Origin: Bacillota bacterium | Lineage (GTDB): Bacteria > Bacillota > UBA4882 > UBA10575 | Direction of reading: 5' to 3' | Length of the DNA stretch: 42,775 nt | Assembly (NCBI GenBank): GCA_012838955.1 | Contig: DUOH01000013.1 | Coordinates: 1 to 42,775 of the forward strand | Part shown: in pieces, positions 19,936-27,668 of the stretch | How positions within the stretch are numbered: position 1 is the first letter of the stretch | Layout of the letters: each line of letters starts with the position of its first letter | Made by a program: the position numbers and the translations under genes | The notes under the pieces: model-generated | Seen by the model: only the letters and a program-made list of their open reading frames with translations | Told to the model about the DNA's origin: nothing | Databases searched by the model: none

Positions 19936-20658
19936 GTGAATGAACTTTTGCTTTTTTTTCGGGAGAAACTAACTCAATTTGATATTAGACCACCAGACAA
20001 TGTTTTAGTGGAGGAGATTCAATACCTCTCCCACTTATTTTCAGCCAACCAAAAGACTAACCTGACGGCGATCACTGATTGGCAAGAGGCCATAATTAAA
20101 CATTTGATCGATTCTTTATTGATTGTGAAGACGGATTATTGGCAGCATGCCGAGAAGATCCTGGATATAGGGTCAGGCGCCGGTTTTCCCGGCATACCCT
20201 TGGCTCTTTGTCACCGTGATCGCGAGATAGTCTTAGTTGAGGCAAACCAAAAGAAAGCCGCTTTCTTACATCAGATCAAAGATCTCTTCAAATTATCCAA
20301 TCTTCGGATCATTTCCGATCGTGCCGAGTCTGTTGCCCATTGTCGGCAATATCGAGAACAATTTCATCTGGTTACCGCCCGGGCAGTGGCCAACCTGCCT
20401 ACTCTTTTAGAATTAGCCACTCCTTTCTGTCGAATCGGGGGCGTGTTTATTGCATATAAAGGACCGGACATTAACGAAGAAGTCATCACCGCACAAGTAG
20501 CCTTTGAGATTTTGGGCAGTGAATTTGTAAAGTCCTATGCATTTGTGCTTCCTTGCGGTAAAGGTAAAAGAAACCTTATTGTCTGCCAAAAAATAGCCGC
20601 CACCCCTGAAAAATATCCAAGAAGGCCCGGTATCCCCAACAAGAAACCACTTATTTAG
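19936..20658 (+). CDS. rsmG: 16S rRNA m7G527 methyltransferase RsmG
   Basis: A 240-residue SAM-dependent methylase. The SAM-binding loop is ILDIGSGAGFPGIPLAL and the second acidic motif IVLVEANQKKAAFL; TARAVANLPTLLELATPF is typical of the family. It methylates G527 of 16S rRNA. The start is GTG 19936, with AGGAGG seven bases upstream. The C-terminal 20 residues (YPRRPGIPNKKPLI) are the normal family ending. Confidence 0.97.
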   Translation: MNELLLFFREKLTQFDIRPPDNVLVEEIQYLSHLFSANQKTNLTAITDWQEAIIKHLIDSLLIVKTDYWQHAEKILDIGSGAGFPGIPLALCHRDREIVLVEANQKKAAFLHQIKDLFKLSNLRIISDRAESVAHCRQYREQFHLVTARAVANLPTLLELATPFCRIGGVFIAYKGPDINEEVITAQVAFEILGSEFVKSYAFVLPCGKGKRNLIVCQKIAATPEKYPRRPGIPNKKPLI

Positions 20659-20744
20659 GATCCATCCCTCCACTTCCTCTCTCCGATATGTCTTTTTTCT
20701 TCTATATTTGGCAGGAAGAAACCGCCATCATCGCGAAATCCATC

Positions 20745-20771
20745 AGATACCATAGATACCAAAGATACCAT
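20745..20771. repeat. Three tandem 9-mers upstream of parA
   Basis: AGATACCAT, AGATACCAA and AGATACCAT follow one another without spacing at 20745-20771, ending 24 bases before the parA ATG. The period and position could serve as an operator or part of the leader; no protein is known to me for this site. Confidence 0.7.
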
Positions 20772-20794
20772 TTCTAGAAAAGGAGGTTGGATTT

Positions 20795-21556
20795 ATGGGT
20801 AAAGTTATAGCTATCGCCAACCAAAAAGGCGGAGTAGGAAAAACAACTACTGCAGTTAACCTCGGAGCCTGCTTGGCTCAGCTGGGAAAAAAAATACTGG
20901 TGATTGATGACGATCCCCAAGGCAACGCCACGAGTGGGATTGGCTTAAAAAAGAACGAAATAAAACAATGCATATATGATGTTTTAATCAGCGAGATTCC
21001 TATTCAAGATGTAATTAGATCTACACAAATACCCGGTTTGTTTGCTGTCCCCGCCACTATCAAACTGGCTGGCGCCGAAGCGGAACTGGTTGGGATGATG
21101 GCTCGGGATCAACGTTTGAGAAGATCCATTGAACCGGTGAGAAAGGAATACGATTATATTTTAATTGACTGTCCGCCTTCTCTGGGAAATTTAACCTTGA
21201 ATGCCTTGGCTGCTGCAGATGCTGTCATAGTACCAATCCAGTGCGAGTACTATGCTTTAGAGGGTTTAAGTCAATTAATTAAAACATTGCAGTTAGTACA
21301 GAAGTATTCTAATCCCTCCCTGACGATCGAGGGAGTGGTATTAACCATGTATGATAATAGGACAAACCTCTCTCAGCAAGTCGCGGAAGAAGTGAGGAAC
21401 CACTTTGACAAGAAGGTTTACAACTCTATTATCCCGAGAAACATCCGTTTAAGCGAAGCCCCCAGTTACGGTCTGCCGATCACTATCTATGATGAGAAAT
21501 CCAAAGGAGCAGAATCCTATATGGAGCTAGCAAAGGAAGTGATCGCCAATGAGTAA
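20795..21556 (+). CDS. parA: Chromosome partitioning ATPase ParA (Soj)
   Basis: A 253-residue Walker-type ATPase. The deviant Walker A KGGVGKTTTAVNLG is at about residues 11-24, followed by DDDPQGNATSG and DYILIDCPPSLGNLTLNAL. It has no N-terminal HTH, so it is the short chromosomal Soj type, which binds DNA non-specifically when dimeric and also regulates DnaA in B. subtilis. AAAGGAGG precedes the ATG. Its 3' end overlaps parB by 8 bases. Confidence 0.97.
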   Translation: MGKVIAIANQKGGVGKTTTAVNLGACLAQLGKKILVIDDDPQGNATSGIGLKKNEIKQCIYDVLISEIPIQDVIRSTQIPGLFAVPATIKLAGAEAELVGMMARDQRLRRSIEPVRKEYDYILIDCPPSLGNLTLNALAAADAVIVPIQCEYYALEGLSQLIKTLQLVQKYSNPSLTIEGVVLTMYDNRTNLSQQVAEEVRNHFDKKVYNSIIPRNIRLSEAPSYGLPITIYDEKSKGAESYMELAKEVIANE

Positions 21557-22436
21557 GCCAAGAGGACTAGGAAAAGGACTGGGCGCCCTTATTCCCCAAC
21601 TAGAACAAGAGGAAGAACAAGCTACTGTAGAAATCTCTGTTCACCAAATTGTGCCCAACCCTTTTCAACCCCGGCAGAAGTTTAACGAAGAGCTTCTTAA
21701 CGAATTGGCCGCTTCCATAAAAACTCATGGGGTACTGCAGCCTTTATTAGTAAGAAAAGTGGATGATCAATACCAACTAATTGCCGGAGAGAGACGGTTA
21801 CGCGCCTCGAAATTAGCAGGCTTAACAACTGTCCCAGTGATTATTAAAGATTTTTCCGACCAAACGGCAATGGAGATCGCTTTGGTGGAGAACTTACAAA
21901 GAGAGGACTTGAGCCCCCTGGAAGAAGCCGAGGCTTACAAAAGATTAATTGATGAATTTAGCCTTACCCAGGAACAAATCGCCCAAGTTGTTGGCAAGAG
22001 CCGTTCTGCTGTGGCGAACATGTTAAGGTTACTTAATTTAACCCCAGAGGTTCGGGCTAAACTGGAAAACAACAAGATTACTATGGGTCATGCCAGAGCG
22101 CTACTAGCTCTGGAAACTCCCGAGATACAAATAGAGGTATGCCAAACCGTTATTCAAGAAGAACTTAACGTGCGTGAAACAGAGAAATTAATCAACCGTA
22201 TTCTCAACGATAATGTTTCACATGAAACAATTTCAGAAACTTTAACCAATGCAACCCGCGCTCGTAAAGAGCAAACAGCGGACCCCAACTTGAGAGATAT
22301 AACAGAAAGACTGACCTTACATTTTGGAACAAAGATTAGTATTAAGGGGCAACCAGATAAGGGAAGGGTAGAGATTGAATATTATTCTCAGGAAGAGTTC
22401 GAGCGAATCCTGGACCTTTTGTTAAGAGGAGAATAG
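21549..22436 (+). CDS. parB: Chromosome partitioning protein ParB (Spo0J)
   Basis: A 295-residue protein. The CTPase/ParB-N domain contains LIAGERRLRASKLAG and ALVENLQREDLSPLEEAEAY. The central HTH reads TQEQIAQVVGKSRSAVANMLRLLNL and binds parS. The C-terminal dimerisation domain ends ILDLLLRGE. ParB-CTP clamps load at parS, spread and recruit SMC. One parS-like site lies inside the gene and a perfect parS directly follows it. No noc paralogue is present in the window. Confidence 0.97.
   Translation: MSKPRGLGKGLGALIPQLEQEEEQATVEISVHQIVPNPFQPRQKFNEELLNELAASIKTHGVLQPLLVRKVDDQYQLIAGERRLRASKLAGLTTVPVIIKDFSDQTAMEIALVENLQREDLSPLEEAEAYKRLIDEFSLTQEQIAQVVGKSRSAVANMLRLLNLTPEVRAKLENNKITMGHARALLALETPEIQIEVCQTVIQEELNVRETEKLINRILNDNVSHETISETLTNATRARKEQTADPNLRDITERLTLHFGTKISIKGQPDKGRVEIEYYSQEEFERILDLLLRGE
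22214..22229. promoter_or_regulatory. parS: parS site inside parB
   Basis: TGTTTCACATGAAACA matches the parS consensus TGTTTCACGTGAAACA at 15 of 16 positions. The in-gene location is like that of the B. subtilis spo0J parS. Confidence 0.85.
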
Positions 22437-22444
22437 AGTGGTTG

Positions 22445-22460
22445 TGTTTCACGTGAAACA
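22445..22460. promoter_or_regulatory. parS: Perfect parS site after parB
   Basis: TGTTTCACGTGAAACA is an exact 16-bp palindromic parS, starting 8 bases after the parB stop codon. Confidence 0.95.
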
Positions 22461-22589
22461 AAAGCATGCTTTTTATACAGTGTTTCTTAGGATATGAATT
22501 AACTAAAGAAAGAAATAACAAGATAATAAAGGAATCCTTGTTAAGCAAAGGAAAAATAACAAGGTAGGGAGTAGAAGGGGAGTTTATCT

Positions 22590-23096
22590 GTGAAGGTTTT
22601 TGATTTCAGTGCTTTCTTTTCTAAAGACAATATGTTTTTGTTAGTCTCAGCCTTGCAGGGGCTGGGAGTCTTGGTCTTAATCATAGTAGGTCGGCGTTTG
22701 CGAAGATTAATCCGTCAATACCGTAGTTTACTATCTGGTGAAAGAGAGCCGAATTTGGAAGGAATAATTCTAAAGTTGGATAAAGAAAACATACAATCGA
22801 AGGAGAGGTTAAGAAAGGTCGAAAACGAACTGGAAAAATATTCCGAAAAGGCGGGGAAATGCCTTCAACACTGGTCTCTATCAAGATATAAAGCCTTTGC
22901 CAATACCGGAGGAGATCAAAGCTTCTCCTTGGTCTTGCTTGATGATAATGCCGATGGGTTCATCATCAGTAGTATTTATGGGCGGGATGAATCAAGAGTC
23001 TACGCGAAAACAATAAATGAAGGAAGATCAAAATATCCATTATCAGATGAAGAACAAGAGATTTTATTGAATGTCTTAAGGAATAAGAAAAAATAA
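22590..23096 (+). CDS. DUF4446 membrane-anchored protein
   Basis: A 168-residue protein with one N-terminal membrane helix (about 13-31), a basic stretch (GRRLRRLIRQYR), a short coiled coil (about 60-90) and a C-terminal domain with the DUF4446 hallmarks GGDQSFSLVLLDDNADGFIISSIYGRDESRVYAK...YPLSDEE. Function is unknown; the family commonly follows parB in Clostridia-like genomes. The start has GGGGAGTTTATCT before it. Confidence 0.88.
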   Translation: MKVFDFSAFFSKDNMFLLVSALQGLGVLVLIIVGRRLRRLIRQYRSLLSGEREPNLEGIILKLDKENIQSKERLRKVENELEKYSEKAGKCLQHWSLSRYKAFANTGGDQSFSLVLLDDNADGFIISSIYGRDESRVYAKTINEGRSKYPLSDEEQEILLNVLRNKKK

Positions 23097-23287
23097 ATCC
23101 CTTTCATGCAGGATTTTAGTAATTTATGGAGAAAATATAGATGTCTATTCTTTTTTTTAACGAAAGGGTTTTATTTTTCCGTACAAAGCAATACAGGTTG
23201 CTGATGCCTTTACTGTGTTGCGTTTGGTCACCTTTTTTTACCGTCAAGAGAACGTGGCCAAAAACGGTGTAAAAGGGAGAAATCACT

Positions 23288-24247
23288 ATGTGGCAGAGAT
23301 TTAAGAACCTGATCAAAAAGAAAAAAGGAAAAGGATACACTTTTATGGTCATCCCCAACAATACTGGGACAGCCAGGAGTTTGAATGTCCCCTATTTTAC
23401 TGTGTTGATCTTCTTTTTTCTACTTGGGGGTAATATTTATTTTTTGGTTAGGTATCCTACGCGCATATATAAGATTGTAGGGTTACAACGGCAGATTGAT
23501 CAATTAAGTGATATAATTAACCGTCAAGACCGTGATTTGAGACAAATTGATCCATCTTTAAAGAAGACTCAGGAAATTGAGGAACAGATCAATAAGAACA
23601 ATAAGCTCGCCGCGGAGATTCAAGAGTTATATGCGGAGATCTTACGAAAAACAAAAGGAAATAAGCCGGTTAGCAGAGGCTTGACATATAAGCCGGTTCA
23701 ACTACCACAATATAAACTATCCAGTGCGGATAATGATTTGACAAAATTACAGATATTAAACGAAAACCTTGCTTTTTTAGAAAAAGAGATTATAAAATCC
23801 GATAATAATTTACAGGGCCTAATCAAGGATTTACAGGCATATGATCGGGAATTAGATCACACTCCGACCCTCTGGCCGGTATATGGTAATATAACTTCAG
23901 GATTCGGTCGACGTTTTCATCCAATTACCCGTAAGTGGTCAAGGCATACTGGTGTGGATTTGTCAGCCCGAATGTATACCAGGGTACGTGTTGCGGCTGA
24001 TGGCGTTGTGGAATATGCCGGGTATAACGGTGGATATGGCTGGTGCGTGATTGTAAACCATGGTTATGGGTATAAAACATTGTACGCTCATAATTCCAAG
24101 TTATTGGTAAAAAGAGGGCAAAAAGTTAGAAAAGGCGAGATCATAACCTATTCGGGAAGTAGTGGACAGAGTACAGGTCCGCATCTGCATTATGAGGTCT
24201 GGCGTAACGGATCTAGGGTAAATCCGGTTAATTACTTATGGCAATGA
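23288..24247 (+). CDS. Membrane-anchored M23-family peptidoglycan endopeptidase
   Basis: 319 residues. A basic N-terminus and one membrane helix (about 36-55) precede a coiled coil (about 60-120 and 150-185) and a C-terminal LytM/M23 domain. Zinc ligands are visible in HTGVD (His and Asp, about 217-221) and in the HxH of PHLHYEVW (about 297-299); YAHNS supplies the conserved catalytic His. All residues needed for activity are present. It would act on peptidoglycan outside the membrane. It is followed after 127 bases by a bactofilin. Confidence 0.93.
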   Translation: MWQRFKNLIKKKKGKGYTFMVIPNNTGTARSLNVPYFTVLIFFFLLGGNIYFLVRYPTRIYKIVGLQRQIDQLSDIINRQDRDLRQIDPSLKKTQEIEEQINKNNKLAAEIQELYAEILRKTKGNKPVSRGLTYKPVQLPQYKLSSADNDLTKLQILNENLAFLEKEIIKSDNNLQGLIKDLQAYDRELDHTPTLWPVYGNITSGFGRRFHPITRKWSRHTGVDLSARMYTRVRVAADGVVEYAGYNGGYGWCVIVNHGYGYKTLYAHNSKLLVKRGQKVRKGEIITYSGSSGQSTGPHLHYEVWRNGSRVNPVNYLWQ

Positions 24248-24374
24248 TGACTTTGAGGAGTGCAATTACTTAAGGTTAATTATTAAGCGAGTAAGTAAGT
24301 GATACCGTGGGCCTCAGTAAACGGATGGCGGTATGTTCCCAAGCAAACATAGATAATATTAAGGAGGAATTATT

Positions 24375-24791
24375 GTGAAACGGGAGAATGTCGAAATTGG
24401 CAATAAAAGAATTGATACACTGATTGGAAAAGATTCCACCTTTACCGGAAATATTGAGTCCGCGGGAACTATACGGATAGACGGAAATTTTGAGGGAGAG
24501 ATTTCTACCAAGGGTGATCTGGTCATTGGGGAGAACGGACAGGTTAAAGGAAAGGTGAAAGCCCAGAATATTGTCGTAGCCGGTAAGATGGAGGGTGAAT
24601 TAGAAGCCTCCGGTAAGCTTGAATTGGTCCCCTCCGCCAATGTACAAGGAGAGGTTAAAATGATGCTACTGGTTGTGGAAGAAGGAGCAGTCTTTCAAGG
24701 AAATTGCCAACAGTATACGAAAGACCAAACAGAACGGGGAAAGTTTCTACAGTTTGAAACCCCGAAAGAGGGAAAGAAGGGTAAGGAGTAA
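24375..24791 (+). CDS. Bactofilin (polymer-forming cytoskeletal protein)
   Basis: A 138-residue protein. The central beta-helix domain (about 16-115) has the repeated pattern GNIESAGTIRIDGNFEGEISTKGDLVIGENGQVKGKVKA, the classic bactofilin fold with short disordered tails. Bactofilins polymerise without nucleotide and often localise M23 enzymes that shape the cell. The GTG start has AAGGAGG seven bases upstream. A strong terminator follows. Confidence 0.95.
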   Translation: MKRENVEIGNKRIDTLIGKDSTFTGNIESAGTIRIDGNFEGEISTKGDLVIGENGQVKGKVKAQNIVVAGKMEGELEASGKLELVPSANVQGEVKMMLLVVEEGAVFQGNCQQYTKDQTERGKFLQFETPKEGKKGKE

Positions 24792-24812
24792 TTCCGTACT
24801 GACAAGCACTAA

Positions 24813-24847
24813 CAGAAGCCCGGCTGCGACGCCGGGCTTCTGCTTTT
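24813..24847 (+). terminator. Rho-independent terminator after bactofilin
   Basis: CAGAAGCCCGGC (24813-24824) pairs perfectly over 12 bp with GCCGGGCTTCTG (24831-24842) around the loop TGCGAC, followed by CTTTT. Confidence 0.92.
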
Positions 24848-24943
24848 GGAGCAATCTCTATCCATACCGGATCATCTTTCTTAACTGCTTTCTTTGTATA
24901 TAATTCTTCTTAGCAGAGATAATAGTCTTCAGGAGGTGAGCAA

Positions 24944-25201
24944 ATGAATAAATATCGTATTGCTATAGAAGAAGGACTGTCAAATATCGAAGAAATACTG
25001 AGGGAAGAAGGTTACGATGTTCGGGAGCTGGACGATGGGGGGGCGCAGGCGGACGCGGTAATTATCACCGGGATGAATGACGATCTTGCGGGGTATGCCA
25101 ATGTACTGACTGATGGTATAGTAATTGACGCCTCAGGGCGACAGCCCGAAGAGATTCTTTATGAATTAGAGAAACACCTTCGGATACGTGATGAACTTTA
25201 A
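24944..25201 (+). CDS. UPF0180/YkuS family protein
   Basis: An 85-residue acidic protein: IAIEEGLSNIEEILREEGYDV at the start, then ADAVIITGMNDDLAGY and VIDASGRQPEEI, matching the YkuS family of Bacillota, for which no function is known. AGGAGGTGA lies just upstream of the ATG. It is flanked by the bactofilin terminator and the candidate RNA region. Confidence 0.88.
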   Translation: MNKYRIAIEEGLSNIEEILREEGYDVRELDDGGAQADAVIITGMNDDLAGYANVLTDGIVIDASGRQPEEILYELEKHLRIRDEL

Positions 25202-25204
25202 TGT

Positions 25205-25411
25205 AAGCAAAGGCAGAAGCTAGGGCTAACTAGAGGGGGATCTGCAGAGTGGTCTATATGCAGGTTGGGTTATGTGAAACCTTTTGCAAACTAGACATTT
25301 CATAATATTAATACTGAGGCGCTTATCTAAATAATGTTGAGTTAGCAAGAAGAAGTTCTTTACAAAGTAGGAGAAAGGCTGTTCCTAAGATCCGGGACGG
25401 CCTTTTGCTTT
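25205..25411 (+). ncRNA. Candidate structured RNA ending in a terminator
   Basis: The 477-base gap 25202-25678 has no convincing gene. Within it AAGCAAAGGC (25205-25214) can pair with GCCTTTTGCTT (25400-25410, one bulge). Inside that, GCTAACT (25225-25231) can pair with AGTTAGC (25340-25346). Smaller hairpins lie between. Nested long-range helices around a roughly 200-base unit ending in a T-rich terminator resemble small regulatory RNAs such as 6S, but no family motif was recognised and no promoter is clear. Confidence 0.3.
25374..25411 (+). terminator. Rho-independent terminator in the ykuS-glycosylase gap
   Basis: AAAGGCTGTTCC (25374-25385) pairs with GGGACGGCCTTT (25394-25405) over 12 bp, including two G-U pairs, followed by TTTTGCTTT. 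The rest of the gap to 25678 shows nothing recognisable. Confidence 0.8.
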
Positions 25412-25678
25412 ATTCATAAAAACGCCCTTACTCAGTAGAAGGAAAAAATGAAACTGTTCATAATTAATAGAAGGGGCTATTTATAAAGGAGTTTACTATC
25501 TTTGTCCGCATGGAGATTACGTTTGCTTTTATTACATAAATCTTGTTCTAAAGGCAGATCGGTAAAAGAAAGGAAACTCATAGCGTATAAAGGAAGGTTT
25601 CCAACAGAGAAAAGTGACTACTGATGAGGCGTATTCTTCTTGAAAATTATGAAGTAGTGTTCAGGCAGGTGAATAAGG

Positions 25679-26341
25679 GTGAGACAGAAACTGGAGACAA
25701 TCTACAACAGTCTCTTTTCTTATTTTGGTCCAAGAAACTGGTGGCAGGCAAAGACCCCGTTTGAGATGATTGTAGGAGCAATTCTTACGCAGGCCGTATC
25801 CTGGGGAAATGTACAAAAGGCCATTAAGAATCTGGAGGAAGCGGACTTGTTGACTCCGGAAAAATTGTTCCAGGCAGAAGAAGAAAGAATTGAAGAATTA
25901 ATCAAACCAACTAGGTACTTCCGGATGAAAACAAAGAAATTAAAGGCTTTTCTCAATTATCTCTTCACAACACACCAGGGAGATCTAACACAGATGTTCA
26001 ATCTTCCTCTGCTGGAATTGCGTGAGCAATTATTGTCAGTCTACGGAATAGGGAGAGAGACAGTAGATTCAATACTGCTTTATGTCGGAAATTTTCCTAT
26101 CTTCGTGGTTGATGAATATACGCGAAGGATCTTCTCCCGCTTGGGGTTATTGCCGGAGAAGATCAGTTATGAACAGATGCAGGAATTCTTCCATACAAAC
26201 CTTCCACCCGATACCCGTCTATTTAATGAATTTCATGCTCAAATAGATGCGCTTGGCAATCAAATATGTAGACCTAATCCTGACTGTATGCATTGTCCTC
26301 TCGCGCAGTTATGCGAGAAGGCGCAAGGATCTAAAATATAA
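25679..26341 (+). CDS. Endonuclease III-like (HhH-GPD, 4Fe-4S) DNA glycosylase
   Basis: A 220-residue protein. The HhH motif VYGIGRETVDSILL (121-134) is followed by the catalytic Asp of the GPD motif in FVVDEYTRR (Asp145). A 4Fe-4S loop is formed by Cys197, 203, 206 and 212 (C-x5-C-x2-C-x5-C). The residue matching the lyase Lys of classical Nth (GVGRKT) is Glu127, so it is closer to the EndoIII-related/MagIII-type glycosylases and may be monofunctional. The GTG start has AGGTG upstream. The 3' end overlaps the convergent capA-like gene by 11 bases. Confidence 0.88.
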   Translation: MRQKLETIYNSLFSYFGPRNWWQAKTPFEMIVGAILTQAVSWGNVQKAIKNLEEADLLTPEKLFQAEEERIEELIKPTRYFRMKTKKLKAFLNYLFTTHQGDLTQMFNLPLLELREQLLSVYGIGRETVDSILLYVGNFPIFVVDEYTRRIFSRLGLLPEKISYEQMQEFFHTNLPPDTRLFNEFHAQIDALGNQICRPNPDCMHCPLAQLCEKAQGSKI

Positions 26342-27398
26342 TTTCTCCTCTGTCTTCATGGATCTTAATTCTGGTGCCAAATTTCGAGGAGAGGGCGGAG
26401 AGTTCTTCTAAGACTAAAATTGCATCGTGGCCCGTTAGTGGTTTTGGTCTGAAGACCACCTGGTGATTGTCTACATTGATTGGAAAGATCGTAACCTCCC
26501 GGGGGCCATCCTTAGCCATCCTCACCTGCAGGATGATGGAGTCTTTCACCTTTTTAGAGTAAGAGCTAAAGATGAAATTGCCTAAGCTATAAGCGATCAC
26601 ACGGTTTTTATAAATTTCAATTCCTTGAATGACATGAGGGTGGTGCCCAAAAACCAGATCGGCTCCTGAATCAATACTCAGTCTGGCTAAAGAGCGCTGA
26701 TAAGGCTTGGGTTCTTTCAGCAATTCGGCGCTCCAATGAAAAGAGACGATCACAAGATCTGCTGCTGCCTTTGCTTTTTTTATATCTGCCTCTATGTATT
26801 CCCATCGTCCCTGGGCGGTTCCGGGAGTGTGATTGGAAGCGTTGAATTCTAAGGGTAGAGTATTATTATAAGCTAAAAGAGCTATTTTGAAGCCGCGTTT
26901 TTCTAAATAAGCCGGTGTACGGGCTTGGTTAATATCAGCTCCAGCGCCGGCATATTTAATATTATGCTTAGTTAAAACAGCGATTGTTTCCATGAGAGCG
27001 GATGGCCCAAAATCCATAATGTGATTATTGGCCAGGGTAACGGCGTCGAATCCACCGGCGGTTAAGACTTGGACTGCCTGAGGGTGGCAATGCAGAGTAT
27101 AGGTCTTTTCTACATAGACTTCTCCTTTTAAAGAAAGCGGAGCCTCCAGATTTCCGATTAAAAGGTCACTTTGGCCAAGAATACTTGTAATATGAAGGAA
27201 AGGATAAGAAGGGTCTTTCTGAATATATTCTTCTATCCAGTTTCCGAGAAAAAGGTCGCCGACTAAAGTAATATTGAGCGTATCAGAGGAAGAGTAGACC
27301 GAGGTAGAAGGAATTATTGGCATCAGTATAACGATCAGGCATAAAGAGATGAAAAGGATTGGAAGAGGCTTTTTCCGAAGAAGGATGAGCTTTTTCAT
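26331..27398 (-). CDS. CapA-family exported metallophosphatase-like protein
   Basis: A 355-residue protein with a basic N-terminus and a signal or anchor helix (about 10-35, then STSVYSSSD). Calcineurin-like motifs of the CapA/PgsA family follow: GDLFLG, GNLEAPL, LANNHIMDFG, SFHWSAE, GHHPHVIQG and YSLGNFIFS. CapA homologues take part in poly-gamma-glutamate or capsule export, but many stand-alone copies have no known role. No capB or capC is nearby. It is the only minus-strand gene right of the origin and is convergent with the glycosylase gene. Confidence 0.88.
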   Translation of the reverse strand: MKKLILLRKKPLPILFISLCLIVILMPIIPSTSVYSSSDTLNITLVGDLFLGNWIEEYIQKDPSYPFLHITSILGQSDLLIGNLEAPLSLKGEVYVEKTYTLHCHPQAVQVLTAGGFDAVTLANNHIMDFGPSALMETIAVLTKHNIKYAGAGADINQARTPAYLEKRGFKIALLAYNNTLPLEFNASNHTPGTAQGRWEYIEADIKKAKAAADLVIVSFHWSAELLKEPKPYQRSLARLSIDSGADLVFGHHPHVIQGIEIYKNRVIAYSLGNFIFSSYSKKVKDSIILQVRMAKDGPREVTIFPINVDNHQVVFRPKPLTGHDAILVLEELSALSSKFGTRIKIHEDRGEIIF

Positions 27399-27668
27399 TT
27401 CGCACCTTCTTTACTTATTTATTGATATTGACCAGAGCCTATAAAATCATGGAGAGTTATGTTCCGTTTGATCTAAATTATACTTGTTTTTTAAGAAAAA
27501 TTAAAGTTCTGTCTGTCTCTCCTGGTATGGGAAAAAGCTGAGCGCAAAAGAAAATTCTCATTACTGGGAGGAGTTAAGGGATGTAGGATGAAATTAAACA
27601 AAGGCGACAGTACTCTGTGAATCAGCCCTTTAGCCTTACATGGCGTAATAAGGGAGACGGAGGGAAGT

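Noticed and set aside
25621-25645. CTGATGA...GAAA resembling a hammerhead ribozyme core
   Set aside because: The bases between the two motifs cannot form stem II and no cleavage-site stem is seen.
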